From NCBI RefSeq assembly GCF_003003055.1, contig NZ_PVTV01000019.1, positions 37,012 to 101,011 on the forward strand: 64,000 bases of DNA, given 5' to 3'. Positions 1-8,906 of the stretch are shown here, in pieces. The translations under genes were made by a program, and so were the position numbers. How positions within the stretch are numbered: position 1 is the first letter of the stretch; each line of letters starts with the position of its first letter. The DNA is from Jezberella montanilacus. Its GTDB lineage: Bacteria; Pseudomonadota; Gammaproteobacteria; Burkholderiales; Burkholderiaceae_B. The notes beneath the pieces are model-generated. The model was not told where the DNA came from. It searched no databases and was given only the letters and a program-made list of their open reading frames with translations.

Positions 1-731
1 TAGGGTTTGAAGAGATCATTTTCAACATCGCTAACGGTCCACGAGGGGAAAACGGGGTATTCAAAGATAAGCGTGTTCGGCAAGCTTTCGAGCTGGGGCT
101 TGATCGTCAGGCAATCAACGAGGTGGTCGGCGAAGGCATCTTCCCGCCAGCGCAACAGCCGTTTCCGCCTGCAAGTCCTTACTTTAGCGAGAAGTTTCCC
201 GTCAAAGCACGCGATGTGACGAAAGCCAAAGCCTTACTTAAAGCAGCGGGTTTTGAGCGGGTAAAGGTAGAGCTTATCGCGGGCAACAATACAACCGAAG
301 CATCAACAACACAATTAATACAAGCCATGCTCGCCGAGGTTGGCTTCGATGTGAACATCCGCCCGACCGAGTTCGCAGCCATGCTTAAAGAGTCTGCCTC
401 AGGGAACTTCGATGCGATGCTGGTCGGTTGGTCCGGTCGTGCCGATCCAGATGGCAACGTATACAACTTTGCGACTTGCAAAGGCGGGCTGAACGATGGC
501 CGCTACTGTAATCCAGAAGTAGACAAACTGCTCAACGCAACACGGGTAGAGCTTGATGTGGCAAAGCGCAAAGCTCTTTACGATCAAGTGCAAACGATTC
601 TTCAAGATGAGTTGCCTGAAATGTATGTCTACTATCAGCCTTGGCCTTTTGCCTTAAGTAGCAAAGTTAAGGGTTTTACGGCTCACCCAGATGGCATGAT
701 CAGGTTGCGTGGCGTAAGCGTGGCACAGTAG
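1..731 (+). CDS. ABC transporter substrate-binding protein, family 5 (C-terminal part, cut by window edge)
   Basis: The frame is open from base 3 and gives 242 residues ending in a stop; the N-terminal half and signal peptide lie outside the window. The text matches the C-terminal lobe of the peptide/nickel/glutathione binding proteins (SBP family 5, DppA/OppA-like): an early VRQAFELGLDR helix, a VGWSGRADPDGN segment of the type lining the ligand cleft, and a late ELPEMYVYYQPWPFAL stretch. It would bind a small peptide-like ligand in the periplasm and pass it to the two permeases that follow at once (43 bp gap). The ligand cannot be told from this fragment. Confidence 0.88.
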   Translation, partial: GFEEIIFNIANGPRGENGVFKDKRVRQAFELGLDRQAINEVVGEGIFPPAQQPFPPASPYFSEKFPVKARDVTKAKALLKAAGFERVKVELIAGNNTTEASTTQLIQAMLAEVGFDVNIRPTEFAAMLKESASGNFDAMLVGWSGRADPDGNVYNFATCKGGLNDGRYCNPEVDKLLNATRVELDVAKRKALYDQVQTILQDELPEMYVYYQPWPFALSSKVKGFTAHPDGMIRLRGVSVAQ

Positions 732-774
732 TGGTAATCCAGCGTTACTGCCTGCCAGCTCAGCCTACACCCTC

Positions 775-1719
775 ATGATCAAGCTTATTCTCAACCGCTT
801 ACTCGTCGCGATACCAACCTTATTGCTGGTATCGCTGATGGTATTCACGTTGCAAAAAATACTGCCCGGTGATCCTGTGCTCGCTTTAGCCGGTGAGGAG
901 CGTGATCCTGTTGTCTTGAGCTATCTTAGGCAAAAATATCATTTGGATGATCCTCTGCCCGTTCAGTATCTCGCTTGGCTAACTCAGGTTGTACAAGGTG
1001 ATTTGGGCAAGTCGCTGCGCACGGATTTGCCTGTGACCACCCTCATCGGACAAAAGCTACCGGTCACAATACAACTCGCGACGATGGCGATGATCTTGGC
1101 GATGATCATTGGAATCCCGATGGGGATACTGGCTGCGGTAAAAAAGGGGGGCGGCTTTGAGTTCGCAGCCAATGTCACCGCACTCTCGGGCATGTCCATC
1201 CCTGGGTTCTGGTTAGGGATTTTGTTAATTATGCTGGTTTCAGTTCAGTGGCGCTTACTGCCGGCCTCGGGGTTTGTACCACCGGGGCAAGATCTTGGGT
1301 TATCGATAAAAACCATGATCATGCCCGCTTTCGTTTTATCGACAGCGATTGCCGCCTACCTTATGAGGCATACGCGCTCGGCCATGCTCGAGGCTCTGTC
1401 GGCAGATTATGTTAGAACGGCGCGGGCAAAGGGGGTTGCACCGCTGACTGTCGTTTTAAAGCATGCCTTGCGAAACGCCCTGATGCCTATCGTCACCCTG
1501 GTTACCTTGCTGCTTGGCGAGTTACTTGCTGGTGCGGTCCTAACTGAGCAGGTATTCACGATTCCCGGCTTCGGCAAATTAATGGTCGATGCTGTCTTTA
1601 ACCGAGACTATGCTGTGGTTCAGGGTGTTGTGCTCTGTGTTGCAGTAGGCTTCATTGCACTCAACTTGCTGGCAGATATTCTCTATGCCGTCATCAATCC
1701 CAAATTGAGGCAGGCATGA
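775..1719 (+). CDS. ABC transporter permease, DppB/OppB type
   Basis: A 314-residue inner-membrane permease of the peptide/nickel ABC importer class. The N-terminus has the hallmark first helix followed by a periplasmic LQKILPGDP segment. About six membrane segments follow, with the cytoplasmic EAA-like coupling loop (YVRTARAKG, then HALRNALMPIV) in the last third that docks onto the ATPase. The length is typical of DppB. Its stop overlaps the start of the next permease in an ATGA arrangement, so the two are translationally coupled. No ATPase gene follows, so that subunit must be encoded upstream of the window or elsewhere. Confidence 0.93.
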   Translation: MIKLILNRLLVAIPTLLLVSLMVFTLQKILPGDPVLALAGEERDPVVLSYLRQKYHLDDPLPVQYLAWLTQVVQGDLGKSLRTDLPVTTLIGQKLPVTIQLATMAMILAMIIGIPMGILAAVKKGGGFEFAANVTALSGMSIPGFWLGILLIMLVSVQWRLLPASGFVPPGQDLGLSIKTMIMPAFVLSTAIAAYLMRHTRSAMLEALSADYVRTARAKGVAPLTVVLKHALRNALMPIVTLVTLLLGELLAGAVLTEQVFTIPGFGKLMVDAVFNRDYAVVQGVVLCVAVGFIALNLLADILYAVINPKLRQA

Positions 1720-2549
1720 GTAATCGTTCGTTCGATAAGTTTCGACATAATCCAGTCGCTGTGTTGGGTGCGAGCATCGTGCTGTTCTTTACTGTCATGG
1801 CGCTTTTAGCACCATTACTCACCAGCGCCGATCCGTTTCAGACAAGTTTTACCGCCATCCGCAAAGCACCGTCGGCTGCCCATTGGCTGGGAACCGACGA
1901 GCTTGGACGGGATTTGTTCAGCCGTATGCTTTTTGGCGCACGCGCATCGCTGATGGCGGGGCTAGCTTCCGTACTCATCGCTCTCAGTGTTGGGGTACCG
2001 TTCGGCTTGATTTCTGGTTATTTCGGAGGCTGGGTTGACGGCCTGATCTCGCGAGCAACAGAGGCTGCGCTGGCCATCCCTTTTCTCATTCTGGCCATCG
2101 CACTGGCCGCTTTTCTCGGGCCTAACCTGGTGAACGCGATGCTCGCCATCGGGATCTCGGCAGCACCCAGATTTGTGCGAATGACTCGCGGTCAGGTTTT
2201 AAGTGTTAAAGGTGATGATTTTGTTCAAAGCGCTCGGGCCCTTGGCGCCTCCAACACTCGCATCATTCTGACGCACATCCTACCCAACATCATGCCACCC
2301 CTGATCGTGCAAGCCACCATCACGATTGCCACTGCGATTATTGCGGAAGCCAGTCTTTCTTTTCTGGGTCTTGGCTTGCAACCGCCCAATCCATCCTGGG
2401 GCTCGATGCTCAACACGGCAAAAAACTTCATGACCCAAGCACCCTGGATGTCCGTCTTCCCAGGTAGTGCAATTTTTTTAGTCGTTCTTGGCTTTAACTT
2501 GCTCGGTGACGGTCTGCGAGATGCACTCGATCCAAGGCAGCAGCAATAG
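1716..2549 (+). CDS. ABC transporter permease, DppC/OppC type
   Basis: The 277-residue partner permease. It has a short N-terminal tail with one helix, then the DppC-family signature HWLGTDELGRDLFSRM, the inner-membrane permease domain, and the EAA-like loop QSARALGASNTRIILTHILP near residues 170-190. It forms a heterodimer with the DppB-type subunit whose gene it overlaps by four bases. The C-terminus NLLGDGLRDALDPR is typical of the family. The transporter is probably for di/oligopeptides, glutathione or a related compound; the neighbouring aminotransferase and amidase suggest nitrogen-containing substrates, but that is only inference. Confidence 0.93.
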   Translation: MSNRSFDKFRHNPVAVLGASIVLFFTVMALLAPLLTSADPFQTSFTAIRKAPSAAHWLGTDELGRDLFSRMLFGARASLMAGLASVLIALSVGVPFGLISGYFGGWVDGLISRATEAALAIPFLILAIALAAFLGPNLVNAMLAIGISAAPRFVRMTRGQVLSVKGDDFVQSARALGASNTRIILTHILPNIMPPLIVQATITIATAIIAEASLSFLGLGLQPPNPSWGSMLNTAKNFMTQAPWMSVFPGSAIFLVVLGFNLLGDGLRDALDPRQQQ

Positions 2550-2622
2550 AACTGCCTCGCTAGTCTGATAGACTATTGTGTCCAGGAGAAAACCCGTCAA
2601 CTAAACATTAGAAGAGGAAGCC

Positions 2623-3825
2623 ATGAGCAATACTCAGTCAGTCATGTTCGTCACAAAACGTCCCGATATTGAAATGGTTTCCGGACAAGGATCTTGGTTA
2701 GTTGATAATCACGGCAAACGATATCTCGATTTTCTGCAAGGTTGGGCGGTTAATTGCTTGGGCCATAGCGATCCAGGCATGCTCGCCGCGCTGAACGCGC
2801 AGGCGAGCAAGGTGATTAACCCTAGTCCCGCTTTTTATAACCAGCCAATGATTGAATTGGCTGACTTACTGACCAAACACAGCTGCTTTGATAAAGTCTT
2901 CTTCGCCAATAGCGGTGCAGAAGCCAACGAAGGCGCGATCAAGCTCGCCCGGAAATGGGGTCGCATGCACAAAGACTCAGCCTTTCAGATCATCACGTTT
3001 GATCACAGCTTTCACGGACGCACACTCGCCACCATGAGTGCGTCAGGCAAGCCCGGCTGGGATACGATGTTTGCACCTCAGGTCAATGGTTTCCCCAAAG
3101 CGGATCTGAACGATATCGCGTCGGTCGAACGTTTGATCAACGACAAGACGGTTGCAGTCATGCTCGAACCGGTTCAAGGTGAAGGCGGTGTCATCCCGGC
3201 AAGCAAAGAATTTATGCAACAGTTACGTGCGCTAACGAAAGCACACAACGTTTTGTTGATCGTGGACGAAGTGCAAAGTGGTTGCGGTCGTACGGGCGAG
3301 CTGTTCGCGTATCAGTTGTCGGGTATCGAACCAGACATCATGACCCTCGGCAAAGGAATCGGCGGTGGCGTACCGTTGGCTGCCTTGCTTAGCACAGACG
3401 CCGTAGCCGTTTTTGAGCCTGGTGACCAGGGTGGCACCTACTGTGGCAATCCACTGATGACTGCTGTCGGTGTCAATGTAATCGGGCAGATTACTGCACC
3501 GGGATTCCTCGATGACGTGAAAGCAAAAGGCCAGTATCTGAGAGAACAACTGCTCAAGCTGTCCGATAAACATCATCTGGATGGCGAGCGCGGCGAAGGC
3601 CTTCTGCGCGCCTTACAATTAGGCTCTGACATGGGTAATGAGCTCGTTGAAAGAGCTCGCACCATGGGCCCGAACGGTTTGTTAATCAACGCACCACGGC
3701 CTAATTTGCTGCGCTTTATGCCAGCACTGAATGTTACGCGTGCCGAGATCGATCAAATGATTTCCATGCTCGACGAGGTGATGACAGTTGAAATCGCCTC
3801 GCGCAAGCAGGCAGTCCCAGCCTAA
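2623..3825 (+). CDS. Class III aminotransferase, acetylornithine aminotransferase-like
   Basis: A 400-residue PLP-dependent fold-type I enzyme. Visible landmarks are [17 protein letters not shown] (phosphate-binding region), SFHGRT, the EPVQGEGG segment, [11 protein letters not shown] with the PLP-contacting Asp, and the Schiff-base lysine in [11 protein letters not shown]. These fit acetylornithine/succinyldiaminopimelate aminotransferases (ArgD group), which move an amino group from acetylornithine to 2-oxoglutarate. The start is well supported by an AGAGGAAG ribosome-binding site. Being next to a peptide-type transporter and an amidase rather than other arg genes, it may act in catabolism; ArgD remains the closest family match. 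Confidence 0.85.
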   Translation: MSNTQSVMFVTKRPDIEMVSGQGSWLVDNHGKRYLDFLQGWAVNCLGHSDPGMLAALNAQASKVINPSPAFYNQPMIELADLLTKHSCFDKVFFANSGAEANEGAIKLARKWGRMHKDSAFQIITFDHSFHGRTLATMSASGKPGWDTMFAPQVNGFPKADLNDIASVERLINDKTVAVMLEPVQGEGGVIPASKEFMQQLRALTKAHNVLLIVDEVQSGCGRTGELFAYQLSGIEPDIMTLGKGIGGGVPLAALLSTDAVAVFEPGDQGGTYCGNPLMTAVGVNVIGQITAPGFLDDVKAKGQYLREQLLKLSDKHHLDGERGEGLLRALQLGSDMGNELVERARTMGPNGLLINAPRPNLLRFMPALNVTRAEIDQMISMLDEVMTVEIASRKQAVPA

Positions 3826-3851
3826 AGACGGCTAGACTTTGGCGCTTGCTC

Positions 3852-5201
3852 TCATGCCATTTGCAGGCATGCTTCAATCGCCAAAGCAACCGCTACGAGC
3901 CGAGCGTCGTCACCTCGAACAGACGAGACCATCAAGCCCACCGGCAGTTCTCCTGCATCATGGCAAGGCAAGCTAAATGAGCAACCATCCAGAAAGTTAA
4001 AAACGCTTGTGTTGCGCAATAACAATCCATTGGCTTTAAAAAATGCCTCTTCAGACGCCGCGAGTGCAGCGATTTCGGGTGCCAGGATGGGAGCTGTCGG
4101 ACACAACACCGCGTCAAACCCTTGAATGACTGCCTCTGTGCGCTCAATCCAGTCAGCACGGCGATTAATCAGATCCAGATATTGTTTGGCCGTCACTGAC
4201 TCGCCGAGTTTGACGCGTTTCGCAACCAGCGGATCAAACTTGTGCTCGGCTCGCATCAACCTCTCATAGTGAACTGCATAGGACTCGATCGGTGCAAACC
4301 CCACTGGCGAGTTGATTTTTGATAGTTCAGCAAATTCCCTCAAGGGAATATCAATGATCTGGGCACCCGCTTTTGATAGCGCTGACAGTGTCCGATTGAA
4401 GGCCTGAGCAACCTCTGGTGCCATAGCATCAAGGACAAGCGTCTGGGGAACCGCAAAGCGCATCGCTGTCAAAGGACGACGAACAACTTTCAAGGCTTCA
4501 CCTGCGAGAATGCCGTCCACCAACCAGCAATCTTCGACACTGCGAGTCATCGCGCAAACGGTATCGAGGGAGTGAGATAACTCTAATGCCCCTTGAAGCG
4601 GCGTCCGCTTTTGCGTATTTTTAAACCCGACCAAGCCGTTCAGTGCTGCGGGAACCCGAATTGAACCGCCGGTATCCGATCCCAGCCCAGCAACTGATAA
4701 ACCCAACGCAACTGAAACAGCTGCGCCAGAGGATGAACCGCCCGGAATTCGAGCCACCTGATTGTCAGTTGGATTCACCGGCGTGCCGTAGTGAGGATTG
4801 ATCCCCACCCCAGAAAAGGCAAACTCGGTCATATTCGTTTTGCCAACAATCGCCGAACCCGCCGATCTTAAGCGAGCCACAGCTGGGCAATCGGCCTTTG
4901 CTGTTGGCTCACCTTCGCAAACAGTCGATCCGGCCATGGTGGTTTCGCCAGCCACGTCATACAGATCTTTAACCGACACCGGCAAGCCCGCAATGGGGTG
5001 CATGGCAACCCCCGCAGCTTGTGAAGCGTCTGCATAGCGAGCTGCGGCAAGCGCGGCATCGCCGTAAGTCTTGGTGAATACGTACTGAGCGGGCTTTGAC
5101 TGCGCCCCGGTCAGCGCCTCGGCAACCAGGGCTTCACGGGTGATTTCCTTGCGGCTAAGACGTTGATTCAATACGGCAATCGTTTCGGTGATGTGAGGCA
5201 T
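3852..5201 (-). CDS. Amidase, amidase-signature family (GatA-like fold)
   Basis: A 449-residue amidase-signature enzyme that hydrolyses an amide bond. The Ser-cisSer-Lys triad is visible: the lysine in LPVSVKDLYDVAGE, the cis-Ser in the Gly/Ser-rich GGSSSGAAVSVALG, and the nucleophile in GSDTGGSIRVPAA. The open frame extends 21 residues further upstream, but only through a TTG codon and an unlikely N-terminus, so the ATG giving MPHITETI is preferred. It is not GatA proper, since no GatB/C is nearby and the C-terminus differs. The substrate is unknown. It reads convergently to the aminotransferase and divergently from the next gene. Confidence 0.9.
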   Translation of the reverse strand: MPHITETIAVLNQRLSRKEITREALVAEALTGAQSKPAQYVFTKTYGDAALAAARYADASQAAGVAMHPIAGLPVSVKDLYDVAGETTMAGSTVCEGEPTAKADCPAVARLRSAGSAIVGKTNMTEFAFSGVGINPHYGTPVNPTDNQVARIPGGSSSGAAVSVALGLSVAGLGSDTGGSIRVPAALNGLVGFKNTQKRTPLQGALELSHSLDTVCAMTRSVEDCWLVDGILAGEALKVVRRPLTAMRFAVPQTLVLDAMAPEVAQAFNRTLSALSKAGAQIIDIPLREFAELSKINSPVGFAPIESYAVHYERLMRAEHKFDPLVAKRVKLGESVTAKQYLDLINRRADWIERTEAVIQGFDAVLCPTAPILAPEIAALAASEEAFFKANGLLLRNTSVFNFLDGCSFSLPCHDAGELPVGLMVSSVRGDDARLVAVALAIEACLQMA

Positions 5202-5310
5202 TTTTTTTGTTCTATCGGTTGAGTGAGTGTCAAAGATCAATTGTTCTGTCAGAAATCTTGCCAAGTGTTGCGCAGTAACGCAAAATGGTCAACTCAAATG
5301 GGGAGACAGC

Positions 5311-6180
5311 ATGTCAAATACTAAAAGAGCCAAACTGGCTGCACGACTTAAGCAACCTGGTCTGATTACTGCACCGGGTATTTATGACATGGTTTCTGTC
5401 AGGCTGGCTGATACATTTGGCTTTGATGCCCTGTACATGACAGGCTACGGTACGGTTGCTTCATATCTGGGTCTGCCTGATGCAGGCCTAGCCAGTTATT
5501 CAGACATGGTGAACCGGGTAACCGCCATGGCTGGCATGGCTAATACCCCCATGATTGCTGATGGCGATACGGGCTATGGCGGTCTGCTCAACGTCCGGCA
5601 CACGGTGCGCGGTTACGAGGCCGCGGGTGCCTCAGGCGTTCAGCTTGAAGATCAAGAGTTTCCGAAAAAATGCGGACATACGCCAGGCCGTCGGGTGATC
5701 CCCACAGCCGACATGGTGAAGAAAATCAAAGTGGCTGTGGAAGCCCGAGAGTCCAAAGATTTTCTGATCGTCGCGCGCACTGATGCACGCACGACGCTGG
5801 GTCTGGATGAAGCGTTACGCAGAGCCGACGCCTACGCCAAAGCAGGTGCTGACATCCTGTTTGTCGAGTCGCCTGAATCAGAAGAAGAGATGCGCAAGAT
5901 CTGCTCATCGTTTGACTTACCGCTTTTAGCCAATATGGTTGAGACGGGCAGAACGCCAGTGTTGAGTAAACAGGATCTTGAGTCCATGGGTTATAAGCTG
6001 GCGATTTTCCCAGCGACCGCTCTGCTTGCCGCGGTGCAAGCCATGAGTACCGTGTATCAGCAGTTCAAGGATACGGGTTCATCAACAGGTGGCTCCACAG
6101 ATCTCTATCATTTCATGGATCTCAACAAGCTCATGGGCTTTGAAGAGATTTGGGATTTTGATAAAAAGCACGCAGACTGA
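5311..6180 (+). CDS. Isocitrate lyase/PEP mutase superfamily enzyme
   Basis: A 289-residue TIM-barrel enzyme of the ICL/PEPM superfamily. The diagnostic motifs are GDTGYG (metal-binding Asp), QLEDQEFPKKCGH (the family KKCGH loop carrying the catalytic Cys) and VARTDAR. Members cleave C-C bonds of 2-hydroxy acids (methylisocitrate lyase, dimethylmalate lyase) or act as oxaloacetate decarboxylases or PEP mutases. Nothing here separates these options, and no prp genes are nearby. The ATG was chosen over upstream codons because a GGGGAG site sits just before it. A Bug binding protein for carboxylates follows 51 bp downstream, which fits use of an organic acid. Confidence 0.85.
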   Translation: MSNTKRAKLAARLKQPGLITAPGIYDMVSVRLADTFGFDALYMTGYGTVASYLGLPDAGLASYSDMVNRVTAMAGMANTPMIADGDTGYGGLLNVRHTVRGYEAAGASGVQLEDQEFPKKCGHTPGRRVIPTADMVKKIKVAVEARESKDFLIVARTDARTTLGLDEALRRADAYAKAGADILFVESPESEEEMRKICSSFDLPLLANMVETGRTPVLSKQDLESMGYKLAIFPATALLAAVQAMSTVYQQFKDTGSSTGGSTDLYHFMDLNKLMGFEEIWDFDKKHAD

Positions 6181-6231
6181 TTTAGCAGCCTGTCGCCTCG
6201 TCACTTGTGCTCGTTCACTCGGATAAAAATA

Positions 6232-7245
6232 ATGAATCAAATATCGAACATCACACTACAAAGCAGGCTCAGCTCCTTAGGTCGACGGGCATTGCTTAGC
6301 CTGATAACCACGGCCACGTTGGTCGGACTGGCGCAGGCACAAGACGCGTACCCTAATCGCGCCATCCGCCTTATTGTTCCTTTCGTGCCCGGTGGTGTCA
6401 CGGACACCAGTGGCCGACTGATTGCTGACGCCTTGTCGCGCCGCATTCGTCAGCAGGTGATTGTTGAAAACAAGCCCGGTGCCTCAGGCAACATCGGCAC
6501 CGTGATGGTTAAAAACGCGGATCCTGATGGCTACACCATGTTGCTCGGCTTTGATGGCACACTGATCATCAATCCGCATGTTTTCCCCAATATGCCTTTT
6601 GACACGATTAAGGATTTCGCACCAATTGGCGAAATCGGTGATGCGGCGACCATTTTGGTCGCTAATCCTAAACTACCCGTCAAGACCTTGATGGATGTGA
6701 TTAACCTGTCAAAAACCACACCAAATGGATTGGCCTTTGGTACCTCTGGGGTAGGGGGGGATCCGCATATTGCTGGTGAAAGACTGAATATCGTGACAGG
6801 ATCGAAGTTGGTGCACGTACCGTACAAAGGCGGTGGCCAAGCGTTGATCGATGTTGAAGGCGGTGTCATCCCCCTGGTGTACACAGCCGTTGCTGGTGCT
6901 TACCAACACATTCAAAGCGGCAGTATTAAACCGATTGCGGTCTCGACAGCCAAGCGCGTCCCTTCTTTACCCGACGTGCCGACGTTCATTGAGTCAGGGG
7001 TGCCTGACTTTGTTGTGAGTTCCTGGGTCGGTTTACTGATGCCTGCGAACACACCGCCGGCCATCGTCAACTACATGAATAAAGCGCTTAATGACGTGCT
7101 CGTTGATCAAGACGTCGCTGCCAAACTCGAAAAGCTTGGGATCATTCCAACGGTCACCACGCCTGCTGAATTTGCCAAAGCCATCAAGGACGGCTTAGCT
7201 CAAAACGGCGAGATTGTAAAAGCGGCCAACATCAAGCTCGAATAG
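6232..7245 (+). CDS. Bug/TctC family tripartite tricarboxylate-type binding protein
   Basis: A 337-residue exported protein. After a long signal sequence (residues 1 to about 38, with an LGRRALLSL segment and cleavage near AQAQDA) come the Bug-family motifs: YPNRAIRLIVPFVPGGVTD, the ENKPGASGNIG strand and the loop VPYKGGGQALIDV. Bug proteins are greatly expanded in Bordetella and relatives and bind carboxylates or other small molecules in the periplasm. No TctA/TctB membrane partners are adjacent, the usual orphan state for these genes. The ligand is unknown; the adjacent lyase-family gene suggests a dicarboxylate-like compound. Confidence 0.92.
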   Translation: MNQISNITLQSRLSSLGRRALLSLITTATLVGLAQAQDAYPNRAIRLIVPFVPGGVTDTSGRLIADALSRRIRQQVIVENKPGASGNIGTVMVKNADPDGYTMLLGFDGTLIINPHVFPNMPFDTIKDFAPIGEIGDAATILVANPKLPVKTLMDVINLSKTTPNGLAFGTSGVGGDPHIAGERLNIVTGSKLVHVPYKGGGQALIDVEGGVIPLVYTAVAGAYQHIQSGSIKPIAVSTAKRVPSLPDVPTFIESGVPDFVVSSWVGLLMPANTPPAIVNYMNKALNDVLVDQDVAAKLEKLGIIPTVTTPAEFAKAIKDGLAQNGEIVKAANIKLE

Positions 7246-7304
7246 CGTTAAAATATAGGTGTAATCCCTATGGTGGGACTACCAATACATTTCAGGATAT
7301 CGCT

Positions 7305-7610
7305 ATGAAATCATCACGTCGCCAGTTCATGATTTATTCTGTCGCCGGCGCTGCAACGATGGCTCTTGCCAACCAAGCCAGCGCACAAGCAATGGTCGCC
7401 GAGTCTGATCCCCAAGCTAGTGCATTGGGCTACAAAGCCGAAGCATCGACCGTTGATAAAGCAAAATTCGCAAAATACGCCGATGGCCAGAACTGTTCAA
7501 GCTGTGCCTTATACGCGTCCAAGTCTGCTGAAGCGGGTGCCTGTGGCATCTTTGCTGGCAAAATGGTTGCAGCCAAAGGCTGGTGCAATGCTTATGCCAA
7601 GAAAGGCTAA
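7305..7610 (+). CDS. High-potential iron-sulfur protein (HiPIP)
   Basis: A 101-residue precursor of a periplasmic electron carrier with one [4Fe-4S] cluster. It starts with a twin-arginine signal (SRRQFMIYS, cleavage near ASAQA), as needed for export of a protein folded with its cofactor. The four cluster ligands are C64, C67, C80 and C94 in the family spacing C-x2-C-x12-C-x13-C, with the conserved aromatic GWCNAY near the end. HiPIPs pass electrons between bc1-type complexes and terminal oxidases or reaction centres. The gene is monocistronic and followed by a clear intrinsic terminator. Confidence 0.95.
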   Translation: MKSSRRQFMIYSVAGAATMALANQASAQAMVAESDPQASALGYKAEASTVDKAKFAKYADGQNCSSCALYASKSAEAGACGIFAGKMVAAKGWCNAYAKKG

Positions 7611-7643
7611 GCTGCGTTTACCCGTTTGAGTCTGAGATCTACG

Positions 7644-7675
7644 GCCGTTACGTCATAAACGTAGCGGCTTTTTTT
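7644..7675 (+). terminator. Intrinsic terminator of the HiPIP gene
   Basis: A 10-bp stem GCCGTTACGT/ACGTAGCGGC (one G-T wobble) with a five-base loop is followed directly by seven T residues. The T-run touches the stop codon of the convergent acyltransferase fusion gene, so the two transcription units end back to back here. Confidence 0.85.
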
Positions 7676-8906
7676 ACGCCAGCTTTGAAGGTTCTGGCGA
7701 GTTTTTCCAGCGGCGATGCACCCACCACCACTGTTCAGGGTGGCGCATGATTAACCACTCAAGCGCTCTGTTGTAGGCGCGAGTGTTCAGTCGAATCTCG
7801 TCGCCCACCTCTTCAGCGGTAATCACGTCGATGGGTGGCCAAAACTTCAAGACGTGGCTGCCATCAGGTTCACGCCAGGATGACGCGGGCATAACCGGCG
7901 CCCCCGTCGACAAGGCAATCAGCGCCATACTTTTGTAGGTACCCGCGTCATAACCAAAAAACTCGACAGGAATACCCTCTGGACGTCTGGCGTATTGATC
8001 AAACGGAAACACGATGGCATCGCCTTTTTCAAGCGTATCCACGATTTCTTCGAGTGAGCCTCTTCGCCCCACCACACCAAAACCGGCTCGATTAAAACGG
8101 TTCGTCAGAAAATCGCTCAACCATTTCGGCTTGATCGGACGCCGTAAAAAGTGAATATGGCCTTTGGCTTGGGGGAAATGCTCGATACCTGCAACGGTAG
8201 AAACTTCGAAATTACCGAAATGCCCGGTTAAGACCAAAATCCCTTTTTTGGCTTCAAACGCTCGGATCAAGTCGTCAACACCTTCAACACGTACGATATT
8301 TTTTTTATCACTCGCAGACATGAATCTGAAAGATAGCAGCTCTTTGAGTAGTGTCAGAAGATGTCCATAGTGAGCTTGAGCTAAAAGCCGGATCTGATGC
8401 TCGCTGACCCGTCCGCCGTACACACGCTGCAGATTAGCCAAAATAACCTTGCGTCGATAGGGTATCCACCGAAACATGAATCGACCGGCCGCGCTTGATT
8501 TAATTTGCTTGGGTACGCGCAAGGCGACGGCTGAAGCTGCGGTCGCTGAATGAGTCAGTGAGATCTGGATTGTTTCAACCAGGTAACGTCCCATCACGAT
8601 ATCAGCAGCTTGACTCGCGACAATATGAGGGGCACCGTAGGGGTCGCGCCTGACTGAAAAGTCCATCGCAGTGATGATATTGAGAGCTGCTTCTTGTGGG
8701 AAAAGCTTTAAACAAGCCTCTTTCGCTGCAAAACGAGCCGCCAGTGAAGCGATCCGACCAACACCGTAGCCAGCGTCGTCGAGCTCTTGCTTAGAGAAGA
8801 GTTTGTCCAGATCCTGAGGCAACTCAGCAACCAGACGAGCTATCCGGGCAATATCAACCGTGTCGATGGCGCAGCCATCTGGCAGCACGGTCTCTTGCGT
8901 TGTCAT
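7674..8906 (-). CDS. Fusion: AcpS-type phosphopantetheinyl transferase + LpxL-like lysophospholipid acyltransferase
   Basis: A 410-residue two-domain protein. Residues about 10-132 resemble AcpS-type phosphopantetheinyl transferases, which put the 4'-phosphopantetheine arm on carrier proteins: CAIDTVDIARI carries the metal-binding Asp (D15), ARFAAKEACLKL carries the K-E pair (K62, E63), and ISLTHSATAASA comes near the end. Residues about 140-405 are an LpxL/HtrB-like acyltransferase: the HX4E catalytic motif is GHFGNFE (H229, E234), followed by FLRRPIKPKWL, FPFDQYARRPEGIPVEFFG and the C-terminal EQWWWVHRRWK. The start overlaps the stop of the preceding ketosynthase by one base (TAATG). The fusion joins carrier activation with transfer of the product chain. 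No membrane anchor is obvious. Confidence 0.9.
   Translation of the reverse strand: MTTQETVLPDGCAIDTVDIARIARLVAELPQDLDKLFSKQELDDAGYGVGRIASLAARFAAKEACLKLFPQEAALNIITAMDFSVRRDPYGAPHIVASQAADIVMGRYLVETIQISLTHSATAASAVALRVPKQIKSSAAGRFMFRWIPYRRKVILANLQRVYGGRVSEHQIRLLAQAHYGHLLTLLKELLSFRFMSASDKKNIVRVEGVDDLIRAFEAKKGILVLTGHFGNFEVSTVAGIEHFPQAKGHIHFLRRPIKPKWLSDFLTNRFNRAGFGVVGRRGSLEEIVDTLEKGDAIVFPFDQYARRPEGIPVEFFGYDAGTYKSMALIALSTGAPVMPASSWREPDGSHVLKFWPPIDVITAEEVGDEIRLNTRAYNRALEWLIMRHPEQWWWVHRRWKNSPEPSKLA

Noticed and set aside
3853..3871. CATGCC/GGCATG hairpin as a terminator after the aminotransferase
   Set aside because: It lies inside the convergent amidase coding end and has no T-run; short chance palindrome.
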